Source: Planotetraspora mira | GTDB lineage: Bacteria; Actinomycetota; Actinomycetes; Streptosporangiales; Streptosporangiaceae | Assembly (NCBI RefSeq): GCF_016863275.1 | Contig: NZ_BOOO01000002.1 | Span: 186,001 to 250,000 of the forward strand | Reading direction: 5' to 3' | Length of the DNA: 64,000 nt | In this document: one piece after another, positions 36,195-46,151 of the stretch | How the letters are laid out: each line of letters opens with the position of its first letter | Numbering within the stretch: position 1 is the stretch's first letter | Made by a program: the position numbers and the translations under genes | The notes under the pieces: generated by a model | What the model saw: only the letters and a program-made list of their open reading frames with translations | Databases searched by the model: none | Told to the model about the DNA's origin: nothing

Positions 36195-37490
36195 TCAGTC
36201 CCGCTCGGCCGAGGCCCTGACGACGTCGTCCCCCGGGGCGGGCTCGACCGGGCGGACGACCACGGTGCTGATGCGGTTGCGGCGCCCGGCCAGGGTCTCC
36301 GCCGTCAGCCGGAGACCGCCGACCGTGGTCTCGGAGCCCGCGATGGGCACGCGTCCCAGCGCGTGCGCCAGCAGCCCGCCCACGGTGTCGACGTCCTCCA
36401 CCTCGATCTCGGTGTCGAACAGCTCCGCCAACTCGTCGATCGGAAGCCGCGCGGTCACCCGTACGGCTCCGCCGTCGAGCCACTCGACCCGGGGGGCCTC
36501 CTGGTCGTACTCGTCGGCGATCTCGCCCACGATCTCCTCGAGCACGTCCTCGATCGTGACCAGGCCGGCGGTGCCGCCGTACTCGTCGATCACGATCGCC
36601 AGGTGGATCTGCCGGGCCTGCATCTCGCGCAGCAGTTCGTCGATCGGCTTGCTGTCCGGCACGTAGGTGGCCGGGCGCATGAACCCGTCGATCCGGGCTC
36701 CCGAGTCGCCGTTGTCCTGCATCCGCCTGACGATGTCCTTGAGATACGCGATGCCGACGACGTCGTCCTCGTTCTCGCCGACCACGGGGATGCGGGAGAA
36801 GCCGCTGCGCAGGGCCAGCGAGAGCGCCTGGCTCAGGGTCTTGCCGCGCTCGATGAAGATGATGTCGGTGCGCGGCACCATGACCTCGCGCACGAGCGTG
36901 TCGCCCAGTTCGAACACCGAGTGGATCATTTCCCGCTCGTCGGGCTCGATCACCCGGCGCTGTTCGGCCAGATCGACCAGGTCGCGCAGCTCGGCCTCGG
37001 AGGTGAACGGGCCCTCCCGGAACCCCCGGCCGGGCGTGAGCGCGTTGCCCAGCAGGATCAGCAGCTTCGGCAGCGGGCCGAAGATCCTGGTCAGGCCGTA
37101 CACGATGGGGGCGCCGGCCAGCGCGACCGGCTCGGCGTGCTGCCGGCCGAGGGTACGCGGGGAGACGCCGACGATGACGTAGCTCACCACGATCATGATG
37201 GCGGCCGCCACCGCGTACGCCTGTCCCTGGTCGCCGAGCCAGTCGACGGTCAGCAGGGTGGCGATGACGGTGGCCACCAACTCACAGCTCAGCCGGAGCA
37301 GGAGCAGCAGGTTGAGATAGCGCGGCGGGTCGGCGACGATCGCCCGGAGGCGCACCGCGCCGCGGCGGCCCTCCTTGACGAACTCCTCAGCGCGCACCCT
37401 GGAGATGCGCGTGAGGGCCGTTTCCGCACTCGCCAGCAGGCCGCCGATCACGATCAGGATGACGGCCGAAATCAGCCAGCCGTTGTTCAC
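36195..37490 (-). CDS. CNNM/CorC-HlyC family transporter-like protein (hemolysin family)
   Basis: 431 residues. There is an N-terminal DUF21 membrane domain (residues about 1-180, several hydrophobic helices), two CBS domains ([40 protein letters not shown]) and a C-terminal CorC_HlyC domain ([20 protein letters not shown]). Members are linked to Mg2+/cation export; the role in actinobacteria is unproven. I place the start at GTG 37490, overlapping the ybeY stop; a second GTG at 37514 would add 8 residues. Confidence 0.92.
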   Translation of the reverse strand: MNNGWLISAVILIVIGGLLASAETALTRISRVRAEEFVKEGRRGAVRLRAIVADPPRYLNLLLLLRLSCELVATVIATLLTVDWLGDQGQAYAVAAAIMIVVSYVIVGVSPRTLGRQHAEPVALAGAPIVYGLTRIFGPLPKLLILLGNALTPGRGFREGPFTSEAELRDLVDLAEQRRVIEPDEREMIHSVFELGDTLVREVMVPRTDIIFIERGKTLSQALSLALRSGFSRIPVVGENEDDVVGIAYLKDIVRRMQDNGDSGARIDGFMRPATYVPDSKPIDELLREMQARQIHLAIVIDEYGGTAGLVTIEDVLEEIVGEIADEYDQEAPRVEWLDGGAVRVTARLPIDELAELFDTEIEVEDVDTVGGLLAHALGRVPIAGSETTVGGLRLTAETLAGRRNRISTVVVRPVEPAPGDDVVRASAERD

Positions 37491-37963
37491 GGCTTCCGCC
37501 GCACCTCCCGCCACGCCTCGAGCAGCTCGCCCTGAAGGCCGAACATCTCGGCGTGTTCCTCTGGTTCCGCGTGGTCATAGCCCAGCAGGTGAAGGATGCC
37601 GTGGGTGCAGAGCATCTCCAGCTCGTCCTGGGCGCCGTGCCCGGCCTCCGCGGCCTGCTTGGCGGCGACCTGGGGGCAGAGCACCACGTCGCCGAGCAGC
37701 GCGGGGTCGGTGGAGGAGTCGTCCTCGCGGCCGCCGCCGGAATTGGGCCGCAGCTCGTCCATGGGGAAGGCCAGGACGTCGGTCGGCCCCGGCTCCCCCA
37801 TCCACTGCTCGTGCAGGACGGCCATCGCCGCCTCGTCGATGATCAGAATCGACAGCTCGGCCAGTGGGTGGATGCCCATGCGGCCGAGCACGTGTCCGGC
37901 CAGCTCGACGAGCGCCGACTCGTCGACCTCGACGCCGGACTCGTTGGCCACCTCGATGCTCAC
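37487..37963 (-). CDS. ybeY: Endoribonuclease YbeY
   Basis: 158 residues. It carries the zinc motif [11 protein letters not shown] (three His) and the family block [19 protein letters not shown] with an acidic insert ([10 protein letters not shown]). YbeY matures 16S rRNA and takes part in ribosome quality control. GTG 37963 with AGGAG 5 bp upstream is the start; the extra 20 upstream codons are not conserved. Confidence 0.95.
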   Translation of the reverse strand: MSIEVANESGVEVDESALVELAGHVLGRMGIHPLAELSILIIDEAAMAVLHEQWMGEPGPTDVLAFPMDELRPNSGGGREDDSSTDPALLGDVVLCPQVAAKQAAEAGHGAQDELEMLCTHGILHLLGYDHAEPEEHAEMFGLQGELLEAWREVRRKP

Positions 37964-37988
37964 CGGATCTCCTTCGTGCGCGTGCTCG

Positions 37989-39008
37989 TCATCGTCTGCC
38001 CCTGGACCGCTTGGCGATCTCACGGGGCTCGGACGCGACCGCCGCGTCGTAGCGTCCGTAGGCGTCCACGATGTCGCTGACCAGCCGGTGACGCACCACG
38101 TCGGCGCTGGTCAGCCTGCTGAAGTGAATGTCCTCGATGCCCTCGAGGATGGTCTGCACGACCTTGAGGCCGCTCTCCTGCCCGCCGGGCAGGTCGATCT
38201 GCGTCACGTCACCCGTGACCACGATCTTGGAGTTGAACCCGAGACGGGTCAGGAACATCTTCATCTGCTCGGGCGAGGTGTTCTGCGCCTCGTCGAGGAT
38301 GATGAAGGCGTCGTTGAGGGTGCGCCCGCGCATGTAGGCCAGCGGCGCGACCTCGATCGTGCCCGCGGCCATCAGACGCGGGATCGAGTCGGGGTCGAGC
38401 ATGTCGTGCAGGGCGTCGTAGAGCGGCCGCAGATACGGGTCGATCTTCTCGTAGAGCGTCCCCGGCAGGAACCCCAGCCGCTCACCCGCCTCCACGGCGG
38501 GCCGGGTCAGGATGATCCGGTTCACGTGCTTGTTCTGCAGGGCCTTCACTGCCTTGGCCATCGCCAGGTAGGTCTTGCCCGTGCCGGCGGGGCCGATGCC
38601 GAAGACGACCGTGTGCTTGTCGATCGCGTCGACGTACCGCTTCTGATTGACCGTCTTGGGACGGATCGTCCGTCCGCGAGAGGAGAGGATGTCGAGCGAC
38701 AGCACCTCGGCCGGACGGTCGGTGGTCATCCGCAACATCGCGATGCTGCGCTCCACGGAGTCGGGCGTCAGCACCGCGCCCGAGGTGACCAGCTCTACCA
38801 GCTCCTCGAACAGGCGCACGACGACGCCGCTCTCCTCGGGGCTGCCGGTGACGGTGATCTCGTTGCCGCGCACGTGGATGTCGGCGCGGAAGGCCTTCTC
38901 AATGACCCGCAGCAGCTCGTCGCGCGAGCCGAGGAGGCTGACCATCGGCTGCCCATCGGGGATGACCACCTTGGCCTGGGTTTTGTTGAATTCCTGTGAT
39001 TCGGACAT
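37989..39008 (-). CDS. phoH: PhoH-family ATPase
   Basis: 339 residues. An N-terminal KH-like region is followed by the PhoH ATPase core: [20 protein letters not shown] (Walker A), [37 protein letters not shown] (Walker B), [19 protein letters not shown]. PhoH partners with YbeY in RNA metabolism in many bacteria. Gene order phoH-ybeY-CNNM is conserved. Confidence 0.95.
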   Translation of the reverse strand: MSESQEFNKTQAKVVIPDGQPMVSLLGSRDELLRVIEKAFRADIHVRGNEITVTGSPEESGVVVRLFEELVELVTSGAVLTPDSVERSIAMLRMTTDRPAEVLSLDILSSRGRTIRPKTVNQKRYVDAIDKHTVVFGIGPAGTGKTYLAMAKAVKALQNKHVNRIILTRPAVEAGERLGFLPGTLYEKIDPYLRPLYDALHDMLDPDSIPRLMAAGTIEVAPLAYMRGRTLNDAFIILDEAQNTSPEQMKMFLTRLGFNSKIVVTGDVTQIDLPGGQESGLKVVQTILEGIEDIHFSRLTSADVVRHRLVSDIVDAYGRYDAAVASEPREIAKRSRGRR

Positions 39009-39062
39009 GGGCGGCCCTACGGCCTGCTCGCCTCCCTAGTTTCCTACCGTCATGCTAGCCGC

Positions 39063-39407
39063 TCACCCCGGTGGCCACAGGAGACTCCTGCCTCCGAGGA
39101 CGTGCGCGTGGACGTGGAAGACGGTCTGCCCGGCTCCGAGACCGGTGTTGAGGACCACGCGGTATCCGGATTCGGCCACGCCTTCCAGCACGGCCACGGC
39201 GTGACATGCCTGGAGCAGATCGTCGGCCAGGCCGTCGTCGGCCGCCGCCAGCGCCGCCGCGTTCTCGTGGTGGGCCTTGGGGATCACCAGGACGTGCGTG
39301 GGCGCCTGCGGGTTGATGTCGCGGAACGCGAGCGCCCGGTCGGTTTCCAGGACGATTTCCGCGGGAATCTCCTTGGCCGCTATGTTGCAGAACAGGCAGT
39401 CGGTCAC
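39063..39407 (-). CDS. HIT-family nucleotide-binding protein
   Basis: 114 residues from GTG 39407 (a TTG at 39431 would add 8). DCLFCNIAAKEIPAEIV at the start and the histidine triad HVHAHVLGG near the end identify a HinT-type phosphoramidase/nucleotide hydrolase. It is first gene before phoH on the minus strand and divergent from the sigma factor gene. Confidence 0.93.
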   Translation of the reverse strand: MTDCLFCNIAAKEIPAEIVLETDRALAFRDINPQAPTHVLVIPKAHHENAAALAAADDGLADDLLQACHAVAVLEGVAESGYRVVLNTGLGAGQTVFHVHAHVLGGRSLLWPPG

Positions 39408-39527
39408 GAGCGAAAGAGTAGCCGTTGCCAATCAGTGATGCCGTGGAAAGATCCGCGTAGATAGTCTGTGTGTGCGACACTGCACCGAAAAAACACCCCT
39501 AGTGTCGGGCGAGGACACCACTGGGTC

Positions 39528-40133
39528 ATGCCCCCTAATGATTCGGAAGAACGTAAACTTCCCGGGAGTGACGAGCGTCCTACTGACGTGACCACCGAAA
39601 CCCTCGTGGCCGACAGGTCGCTGGGGGCGGTGCCCGTCGGGTGGGATGCCGACATGGCCGTGACGGCGCTTTACAGCGCCCACTATCGGTCATTGGTGCG
39701 TCTCGCGGTGTTACTGGTCCGTGATGTGGCCAGTGCGGAAGAAGTCGTGCAGGACGCCTTCGTCGCCATCCATGGCGCGTGGCGGCGGCTTCGTGACACC
39801 GACAAGGCACTCGCCTACCTCCGCCAGTCGGTCGTCAACCGATCACGATCCGTGCTGCGCCATCGTGCCGTCGTCGAGAGATACGCGCCCAAGGGCCTTC
39901 CCGACGCGCCGAGCGCGGAGAACGGCGCTATCGGAGAGCTGGAGCGCACTGCGGTGATCGAGGCACTCCGTGGCCTGCCCACCAGGCAGCGGGAGGCGCT
40001 CGTGCTCCGCTACTACGGCGACCTGTCCGAGGCTGAGATCGCCAACGCGATGGGAATCAGCAAGGGCGCGGTGAAAAGTCACACGGCCCGCGGCATGGCC
40101 GCACTACGGATGGCACTGGAGCAGTTCTCATGA
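39528..40133 (+). CDS. ECF-type RNA polymerase sigma factor (SigE family)
   Basis: 201 residues from ATG 39528. Sigma region 2 is seen in YSAHYRSLVRLAVLLVRDVA and AEEVVQDAFVAIHGAWRR; region 4 in LPTRQREALVLRYYGDLSEA and IANAMGISKGAVKSHTARGM. A frame extends upstream to 39468, but the first segment is not sigma-like. It overlaps the downstream membrane protein by 4 bp (ATGA), the usual layout of sigma/anti-sigma pairs. It is inserted, on the opposite strand, inside the hrcA-to-era cluster. Confidence 0.93.
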   Translation: MPPNDSEERKLPGSDERPTDVTTETLVADRSLGAVPVGWDADMAVTALYSAHYRSLVRLAVLLVRDVASAEEVVQDAFVAIHGAWRRLRDTDKALAYLRQSVVNRSRSVLRHRAVVERYAPKGLPDAPSAENGAIGELERTAVIEALRGLPTRQREALVLRYYGDLSEAEIANAMGISKGAVKSHTARGMAALRMALEQFS

Positions 40134-40750
40134 CCTTCCCCGACGACGACTTCGAGGAGTTGCTCCGCGCTTCCATGCGCGCGGAGGCGGACTCCATCGT
40201 GCCGTCTCCCGAGGGACTGAACATCATCCGCGGCCGGATCGAGAAGCGCGGCCTGCGGGGCACGTTTTGGTGGCGAGCCGGAGTCTCCGTAGCCGGAGCC
40301 GTCCTCGTGGCCGGAACGGTCGTCATGCTGGTCCCCGACCTGCGCACTCAGGTGAGCCAGAGCACGGGCATCTCGGTCGCGGGAGCGGACGGCTCCGAGC
40401 TTCCCGACACCTCCTCGACGGGACGTCCCCCCGCCGGAACGGTTCCCACCCCCGTGATCTCCCCCAGTGGGACGCCGCACTCTCAGGTGACGCCGACTCC
40501 CTCGCACAAGCCGACCACGAGCATGCGGCCCTCACCTCCCAAGGCGACGGTCTGCGCCACGCACCCGCCCGGCAAGATCCCCCCGTCTCCGTCATGCCCT
40601 CCGGAGAAGGAGACGCCGTCTCCTCCGGTGCCCACGCCGACGCCGACACCCACCCCGACGCCGTCGGTCACCCCCACGCCCACGCCGACACCCACCCCGA
40701 CGGAGACGGCCACGCTCGACGCGGGCGACGAAGTCGCGGTGGCCTCCTGA
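40130..40750 (+). CDS. Single-pass membrane protein with Pro/Thr repeat tail, putative anti-sigma partner
   Basis: 206 residues. There is a short cytoplasmic part (DDFEELLRASMRAEADSIVP), one membrane helix (WWRAGVSVAGAVLVAGTVVM, residues about 47-67), and an outer tail dominated by Pro-Thr/Ser. PTPTPT tracts occupy about residues 166-192. No zinc-binding anti-sigma motif (HxxxCxxC) is present. It is translationally coupled to the sigma gene, so an anti-sigma or sensor role is likely by position only. The extended tail could span the wall. Confidence 0.75.
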   Translation: MTFPDDDFEELLRASMRAEADSIVPSPEGLNIIRGRIEKRGLRGTFWWRAGVSVAGAVLVAGTVVMLVPDLRTQVSQSTGISVAGADGSELPDTSSTGRPPAGTVPTPVISPSGTPHSQVTPTPSHKPTTSMRPSPPKATVCATHPPGKIPPSPSCPPEKETPSPPVPTPTPTPTPTPSVTPTPTPTPTPTETATLDAGDEVAVAS

Positions 40751-40756
40751 CCTCGA

Positions 40757-40778
40757 CCGTCTGAGGTCCGTCTGAGGT
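40757..40778. repeat. 11-bp direct duplication in a convergent gap
   Basis: CCGTCTGAGGT occurs twice without interruption (40757-40767, 40768-40778), 7 bp after the stop of the membrane protein gene and 5 bp before the end of rsmE. Confidence 0.85.
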
Positions 40779-40783
40779 CTCCG

Positions 40784-41515
40784 TCACCAGCGCCCGCACC
40801 GGGACAGCAGCACGGCCGCGGCGGCGACCCCCGCCGTCGAGGTCCGCAACACCGTCGGCCCCAGCAGGGCCGGTACGGCTCCCGCCTGCGCGAACCTGTC
40901 GAGTTCTTCGCCGGCGATGCCGCCCTCAGGGCCGACCACGATCACGATGTCGCCCTTCTCGGGAAGCGTGACGCCGGACAGCGAGGCCGTGGCCTCCTCA
41001 TGCAGGACGATCCCGAGGGCCGCCTGCGAGATCAGCTCCGCGACCTGGCCGGTCGTGGCCTGCTCCGTGACCTCGGGGAGATGGAAACGGCGGGCCTGCT
41101 TACCCGCCTCGCGGGCGGTGCTCCGCCAGCGGGCCGTCCCCTTGGCCGCCCGGTCGCCCTTCCACTGGGTCACGCAGCGGGCGGCCGACCAGGGCACGAT
41201 GACGTCCACGCCCGCCTCGGTCATCATCTCGACCGACAGCTCACCCCGGTCGCCCTTCGGGAGGCCCTGGACCACGACCAGGCGCGGCGCCGGCGCCTCG
41301 ACGCGGCGGCGTCCGACCACCTCGGCGGTGAGCGAATCCTTGCCCACCTCGAGGACCACGCACTCGGCGAGGAGGCCGGCGCCGTCGGTGAGGTCGATCC
41401 GCTCGCCCGCGCGCATCCGGCGGACGGCGGCCGCGTGCCGTCCCTCCGCGCCGTCGAGCACGACGTGGTCCGCCTCGAGGTCGGCTGCGTCGGCCAGGAA
41501 GACGGGAACGCTCAT
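40784..41515 (-). CDS. rsmE: 16S rRNA (uracil1498-N3)-methyltransferase
   Basis: 243 residues with the SPOUT C-terminal knot: VIVVGPEGGIAGEELDRFAQ and PALLGPTVLRTSTAGVAAAA. The N-terminal PUA-like part has VLDGAEGRHAAAVRRMRAGE. It lies downstream of dnaJ, a conserved order. Confidence 0.95.
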   Translation of the reverse strand: MSVPVFLADAADLEADHVVLDGAEGRHAAAVRRMRAGERIDLTDGAGLLAECVVLEVGKDSLTAEVVGRRRVEAPAPRLVVVQGLPKGDRGELSVEMMTEAGVDVIVPWSAARCVTQWKGDRAAKGTARWRSTAREAGKQARRFHLPEVTEQATTGQVAELISQAALGIVLHEEATASLSGVTLPEKGDIVIVVGPEGGIAGEELDRFAQAGAVPALLGPTVLRTSTAGVAAAAVLLSRCGRW

Positions 41516-41534
41516 GCGCCGCTCACAACGGACC

Positions 41535-42668
41535 TCAGCGGCCGTTGAAGGCGTCTCGCAGCCGGGAGAAGAAGCCCTGCTGCCCGGGCGTGAACTTGCC
41601 CGGGGGCCGCTCCTCGCCCCGCAGCTTCGACAACTCCTTGAGCAACTCCTCCTGCTGGGGATCGAGCTTGGTGGGGGTCTCCACGGTGACGTGGATCAGC
41701 AGGTCGCCGCGGCCCGTCTCGTTGAGACGCTGCACGCCCCTGCCGTACAGGGGGATGACCTGGCCCGCCTGTGTGCCGGGCCGTACATCGATGTCCTCGG
41801 CGCCGTCGAGGGTCTCGACGGTGAGCGACGTGCCGAGGGCGGCGGCCGTCATCGGAATCTGGACCGTGCAGTGGAGGTCGTCGCCGCGCCGCTCGAAGAT
41901 CTGGTGCGGGCGCTCGACGATCTCCAGGAAGAGGTCGCCGGCGGGGCCGCCACCGGGGCCGACCTCGCCCTCACCCGCGAGCTGGATGTGGGTGCCGTCC
42001 TCGACACCGGCGGGGATGCGCACCTTGATGGTCCGGCGCGTGCGGACCCGGCCCTCGCCGGAGCACTCCATGCACGGGTGGCGGATCACACTTCCGAAGC
42101 CGCCGCACTGCGGGCACGGGCGCGAGGTCATGACCTGGCCGAGGAACGACCGGGTGACCTGCGAGACCTCTCCGCGGCCGTGGCACATGTCACAGGTGTC
42201 CGGGTGGGTGCCCGCCGCCGCGCCGGATCCCTGGCAGACCTCGCACAACACGGCCGTGTCGACGACCAGCTCACGCGTGGTGCCGAACCCCGATTCCGCG
42301 AGGTCGAGTTCGACCCGGATCGTCGCGTTGCGGCCGCGCCTGGCGCGCGATCGCGGCCCTCGAGAGGTCCCCGAGGACCCGAAGAAGGCGTCCATGATGT
42401 CGCTGAACGGGAACCCGGCTCCGAAACCGCCCGCCCCGGCGCCCGCGCCGCTGCTGAACGGGTCGCCGCCGAGGTCGTACATCTGGCGCTTGCTCGTGTC
42501 CGAGAGGACCTCGTACGCCTGGGTGACCTCCTTGAACCGCTCCTGGGTCTCCGGATCCGGATTCACATCTGGGTGCAGCGCCCGGGCGAGACGGCGGTAC
42601 GCCTTCTTGATCTCTTCCTGGCTGGCGTCACGGCGTACCCCGAGGGTCGCGTAGTAGTCCTGGGCCAC
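41535..42668 (-). CDS. dnaJ: Chaperone DnaJ (DnaJ2 type)
   Basis: 377 residues. J domain ([23 protein letters not shown] motif in [11 protein letters not shown]), a G/F-rich linker ([17 protein letters not shown]), four zinc repeats ([32 protein letters not shown]) and the substrate-binding C-terminal domains. It is the co-chaperone of DnaK. The GTG start at 42668 abuts the hrcA TAA with no spacer, so hrcA and dnaJ are one translational unit under the CIRCE site. Confidence 0.97.
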   Translation of the reverse strand: MAQDYYATLGVRRDASQEEIKKAYRRLARALHPDVNPDPETQERFKEVTQAYEVLSDTSKRQMYDLGGDPFSSGAGAGAGGFGAGFPFSDIMDAFFGSSGTSRGPRSRARRGRNATIRVELDLAESGFGTTRELVVDTAVLCEVCQGSGAAAGTHPDTCDMCHGRGEVSQVTRSFLGQVMTSRPCPQCGGFGSVIRHPCMECSGEGRVRTRRTIKVRIPAGVEDGTHIQLAGEGEVGPGGGPAGDLFLEIVERPHQIFERRGDDLHCTVQIPMTAAALGTSLTVETLDGAEDIDVRPGTQAGQVIPLYGRGVQRLNETGRGDLLIHVTVETPTKLDPQQEELLKELSKLRGEERPPGKFTPGQQGFFSRLRDAFNGR

Positions 42669-43682
42669 TTATGACCCCGCCAGGATCTGGCCCACGTAGC
42701 GCGCCACGGCGCGCACCGCACCCATCGTCACGGGATAGTCCATTCGAGTCGGGCCCAGCACTCCGAGCCGGGCCAGTTCCTTGTCGCCCGAACCGTATCC
42801 CGCGGCCACGATAGAGGTGCCGCGAAGTCCGGTGTACGGGTTCTCCGAGCCGATCCGGACGGTCAGCTCGGACAGTCCGCCTGTCTCTCCGAGGAGACGC
42901 ATCAGGACGACCTGTTCCTCCAGCGCCTCCAGCACGTCGCGCAGGCCGACGCTGAAGTCGGCCGCCGCGAGGTTGGCGGTCCCTGCGAAGACGAGTTTCT
43001 CCTCGTGCCGCTCGACGAGCGTCTCGAGGAGCACGGACAGGATGGTCGCCGCCACCGACCTGTCCTCCTGCGGAAGCCGTTCCGGCAACTCGGCGACGGT
43101 CTCCGGGACGTTGGACAGGCCGCAGCCGTCGAGGCACGTGTTGAGGACGGCCCGCAGATTCGCGATCCGGTCCTCCGCCACGTCCTCGACCAGATCGATC
43201 ACGCGCTGCTCGACCCGGCCGGTGTTGGTGATCAGCACGAGCATCACCCGTCGCTCGCCGACGGGCACGATCTCCACATGCCGGACCGTCGACCTGGTCA
43301 GCGACGGATACTGCACCACCGCGACCTGGCGGGTGAGCTGGGCGAGCAGGCGGACCGTCCGCATGACGATCTCGTCGAGGTCGACCGCTCCCGCGAGGAA
43401 CGTCTCGATGGCGCGGCGTTCGGCTCCCGAGAGTGGTTTCACCTGTGAGAGACGGTCGACGAACAGGCGATATCCCTTGTCGGTCGGCACCCTGCCCGCG
43501 CTCGTGTGGGGCTGGTGGATGTACCCCTGCTCCTCGAGCGCGGCCATGTCGTTGCGGATCGTCGCAGGTGAGACGCCGAGATTGTGCCTGTCGGCAAGGG
43601 CCTTGGAGCCCACCGGCTCGTTGGTGGACACGTAGTCCTCGACGATGGCACGCAGCACGGCCAGCTTGCGGTCGTCGAGCAA
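42669..43682 (-). CDS. hrcA: Heat-inducible transcription repressor HrcA
   Basis: 337 residues: winged-helix N-terminus ([40 protein letters not shown]) and the HrcA ligand/dimer domain (residues about 90-330). I choose a TTG start at 43682 ([18 protein letters not shown]), with GGGAGG 7 bp upstream; the open frame continues 40 codons further but through the CIRCE operator. HrcA represses heat-shock genes through CIRCE and, by the site found 33 bp upstream, itself and dnaJ. Confidence 0.95.
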   Translation of the reverse strand: MLDDRKLAVLRAIVEDYVSTNEPVGSKALADRHNLGVSPATIRNDMAALEEQGYIHQPHTSAGRVPTDKGYRLFVDRLSQVKPLSGAERRAIETFLAGAVDLDEIVMRTVRLLAQLTRQVAVVQYPSLTRSTVRHVEIVPVGERRVMLVLITNTGRVEQRVIDLVEDVAEDRIANLRAVLNTCLDGCGLSNVPETVAELPERLPQEDRSVAATILSVLLETLVERHEEKLVFAGTANLAAADFSVGLRDVLEALEEQVVLMRLLGETGGLSELTVRIGSENPYTGLRGTSIVAAGYGSGDKELARLGVLGPTRMDYPVTMGAVRAVARYVGQILAGS

Positions 43683-43714
43683 AGTGTCACCTCCCTGTGC
43701 GGGGAACACGGGCT

Positions 43715-43741
43715 CTGGCACTCTGTGTTCCCGAGTGCCAA
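43715..43741. promoter_or_regulatory. CIRCE operator for HrcA
   Basis: CTGGCACTC - N9 - GAGTGCCAA (43715-43741). This matches the CIRCE consensus TTAGCACTC-N9-GAGTGCTAA with the G/C variants common in actinobacteria. It lies 33-60 bp upstream of hrcA, so hrcA-dnaJ is autoregulated. Confidence 0.9.
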
Positions 43742-43970
43742 GTGTACGGCTACCGCCCACGGGGTGCGATAACACAGACGATGCCGCGGACAAACCATCC
43801 ACGAATCACTCTCAAGCCACATAACAGGAATACCCCTTCCGGAGAAGGTCCGAGCCCGATCCCCCGCGTCCTCTCGCCGGACTCTCGCCGGACTTCGTCG
43901 GACCCGAGATCCCGTGATCAGCACTCCGACCTCACGCCGCGCCTGTCCGCGATTTGCTAGCGTTCCCGGC

Positions 43971-44783
43971 ATGTACGGGCAGGACGTGCTTTCCGGAGAC
44001 TGGCGGCGCCCCAAGCGGGGGCAGATCCCCAAGATTCCGGCCGAACCGGACCTCGTGGTCGAGGACGCGGAAGGCCGCTTCTGCGGCGCCGTGGTGGCCT
44101 GCGACAAGGAGGCCGTCACCCTGGAGGACCGGTTCGGGCGACGGCGGATCTTCCCCCTGGTGCCCGCCGGATTCCTCCTGGACGGCAAGCCCGTGACGCT
44201 GGTACGGCCGGCCGCCGCGCCGCAGGGCGCCAAGCGGAGCGCCTCGGGATCCGTCGCGGTGGAGGGCCTGCGCGCCCGGGTGGCGAGGGAGAGCCGAATC
44301 TACGTCGAGGGCGTCCACGACGCCTCCCTCGTGGAGAAGATCTGGGGCCACGACCTGCGCGTGGAAGGCGTGGTGGTCGAGTTCCTCGAAGGCGTCGACG
44401 ATCTGCCGGCCATCGTGGCGGAGTTCGCCCCCGAGCCGGGCAGGCGCCTCGGGGTGCTGGTCGACCATCTCGTCCCGGGCTCCAAGGAGAGCAGGATCGC
44501 GGCCCAGGTGACCGGGGACCACGTGTTGATCGTGGGACACCCGTACGTGGACATCTGGCAGGCGGTCAAGCCGTCGGCGCTCGGCATCGCCGGGTGGCCG
44601 GACGTCCCTCGCGGGCTCCCGTGGAAGGAGGGCGTGATCGCCGCTCTCGGCTGGCGGATGGACCCCCAGGAGGCGTGGCGGCACATCCTCGGCCGGGTCG
44701 AGACGTTCGCCGACCTCGAGCCCGAACTCCTCGGACGCGTCGAAGAACTGATCGACTTCGTCACCGCCCAACCCCCCGCGTGA
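43971..44783 (+). CDS. DUF3097 family protein
   Basis: 270 residues from ATG 43971: MYGQDVLSGDWRRPKRGQIP, RIYVEGVHDASLVEKIWGHD, LGVLVDHLVPGSKESRIAAQ, VGHPYVDIWQAVKPSALGI. The central part resembles a Toprim-like fold (EGVHDA, LVDHLVPGSKE). It is conserved beside hemW and hrcA in actinobacteria; function unknown. Its TGA stop is formed by the first GTGATC of a 53-bp repeat unit. Confidence 0.88.
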   Translation: MYGQDVLSGDWRRPKRGQIPKIPAEPDLVVEDAEGRFCGAVVACDKEAVTLEDRFGRRRIFPLVPAGFLLDGKPVTLVRPAAAPQGAKRSASGSVAVEGLRARVARESRIYVEGVHDASLVEKIWGHDLRVEGVVVEFLEGVDDLPAIVAEFAPEPGRRLGVLVDHLVPGSKESRIAAQVTGDHVLIVGHPYVDIWQAVKPSALGIAGWPDVPRGLPWKEGVIAALGWRMDPQEAWRHILGRVETFADLEPELLGRVEELIDFVTAQPPA

Positions 44784-44850
44784 TCATGCACACCTTCGGC
44801 GACAGGCCGCCCGACCAGCACAACCATCAACCGTGATCATGCACGAAATC
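44780..44850. repeat. Second copy of the 53-bp repeat family
   Basis: GTGATCATGCAC at 44780 and again at 44833, exactly 53 bp apart, with the internal TTCG and CGACCAGC of the family at the expected offsets (16 and 33). The second unit is cut after about 17 bp by the hemW stop (44852-44854). As in the 20.4-kb array, the first unit starts on the stop codon of the plus-strand gene. Confidence 0.92.
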
Positions 44851-44851
44851 G

Positions 44852-46072
44852 CTACGGCGTCAGATCACGCACCAGAGCGTCGGCGAGCAGGCGCCCGCGC
44901 AGGGTGAGCACGGCCCTCCCCCGCTTGAACGGCTCGACCTCGAGCAGGCCGTCCCCCAGCGCCCTGGCACACGCCGTACGCGCCTGAGGGGGCAGGTCGG
45001 ACAGCGGGAACCCGGAGACGAGGCGGAGCTCCAGCATGATCCGCTCGACGGCCCGGTCCTCGGCGGTCAGTTCCTCCCTGGCGTGCCCGGGCGAGGCGCC
45101 CGACGCCAGGCGGGACGCGTAGGCCGCCGGATGCTTGACGTTCCACCACCGGGTGCCCCCGACATGGCTGTGCGCCCCGGGGCCGACGCCCCACCAGTCC
45201 CCACCGGTCCAATAGAGCAGGTTGTGGCGGCAGCGCGCCTCGTCGGCGGCAGCCCAGTTGGAGACCTCGTACCACTCGAGCCCCGCGGCCGAGAGCATCT
45301 CCTCCGCGATGAGGTAGCGGTCGGCGGCCACGTCGTCGTCCGGCATCGGCAGCTCACCCCGGCGGATGCGCGCGGCGAGCCGGGTGCCGTCCTCGACGAT
45401 CAGCGAGTAGGCCGACACGTGGTCGGGCCCGGCGGCGAGGGCGGCCGCCAGCGAGTCGCGCCAGTCGTCGTCGGTCTCCCCCGGAGTGCTGTAGATCAGA
45501 TCCAGGTTGACGTGCTCGAAGCCGGCCTTCCTCGCCTCCTGTACGGCCTGCTCGGGCCGCCCTCGGCTGTGCCTGCGGTCGAGCACCTTCAGCACGTGCT
45601 CGCTGGCGCTCTGCATGCCGAAGCTCATCCGGTTGAAGCCGCCCTCCCGCAACGCCTCCAGGTAGGCCTGGTCGACGGACTCGGGGTTGGCCTCGGTGGT
45701 CACCTCCGCGCCCGGCGCCAGGCCGAACTCGTCGTCGATCGCGCCGAGCACCCGCACCAGGTCGGCCGCGGGCAGCAGGGTCGGCGTGCCTCCCCCGAAG
45801 AACACGGTCTCCACGGGCAGGGCGGCCGCTCCGAGCACACGCCGCGCCAGCCGTACCTCTTCGATCGCCGTGGCGGCGTAGTCCCGCTGCGACGCCCCCG
45901 GGCCCAACTCGGCGGCGGTGTAGGTGTTGAAGTCGCAGTAGCCGCAGCGCGTGGCGCAGAACGGGACATGCACATAAAAACCGAACGGGCGTGAACCAAG
46001 CCCGTCGAGCGCGGTCTGCGGCAGGTCGCCGGACGCGGGAACGGGATCACCGTCGGGAAGGGCGGAAGGCAC
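44852..46072 (-). CDS. hemW: HemW-like radical SAM protein (heme chaperone family)
   Basis: 406 residues from a GTG. The radical SAM triad is in YVHVPFCATRCGYCDFNTY (CxxxCxxC). Other conserved parts are VETVFFGGGTPTLLPAADL, MSFGMQSASEHVLKVLDRRH and the C-terminal HemN-type domain. Formerly called coproporphyrinogen III oxidase-like; HemW proteins bind and transfer heme. It forms part of the conserved lepA-hemW-hrcA neighbourhood. Confidence 0.94.
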   Translation of the reverse strand: MPSALPDGDPVPASGDLPQTALDGLGSRPFGFYVHVPFCATRCGYCDFNTYTAAELGPGASQRDYAATAIEEVRLARRVLGAAALPVETVFFGGGTPTLLPAADLVRVLGAIDDEFGLAPGAEVTTEANPESVDQAYLEALREGGFNRMSFGMQSASEHVLKVLDRRHSRGRPEQAVQEARKAGFEHVNLDLIYSTPGETDDDWRDSLAAALAAGPDHVSAYSLIVEDGTRLAARIRRGELPMPDDDVAADRYLIAEEMLSAAGLEWYEVSNWAAADEARCRHNLLYWTGGDWWGVGPGAHSHVGGTRWWNVKHPAAYASRLASGASPGHAREELTAEDRAVERIMLELRLVSGFPLSDLPPQARTACARALGDGLLEVEPFKRGRAVLTLRGRLLADALVRDLTP

Positions 46073-46151
46073 ACCCCCAGTCTGCCGCCAGTCCCCCTAT
46101 GCCATCGACGCCGTGCCATTGACGGCCCGATCGCCCCGGTCTACGATCGGC

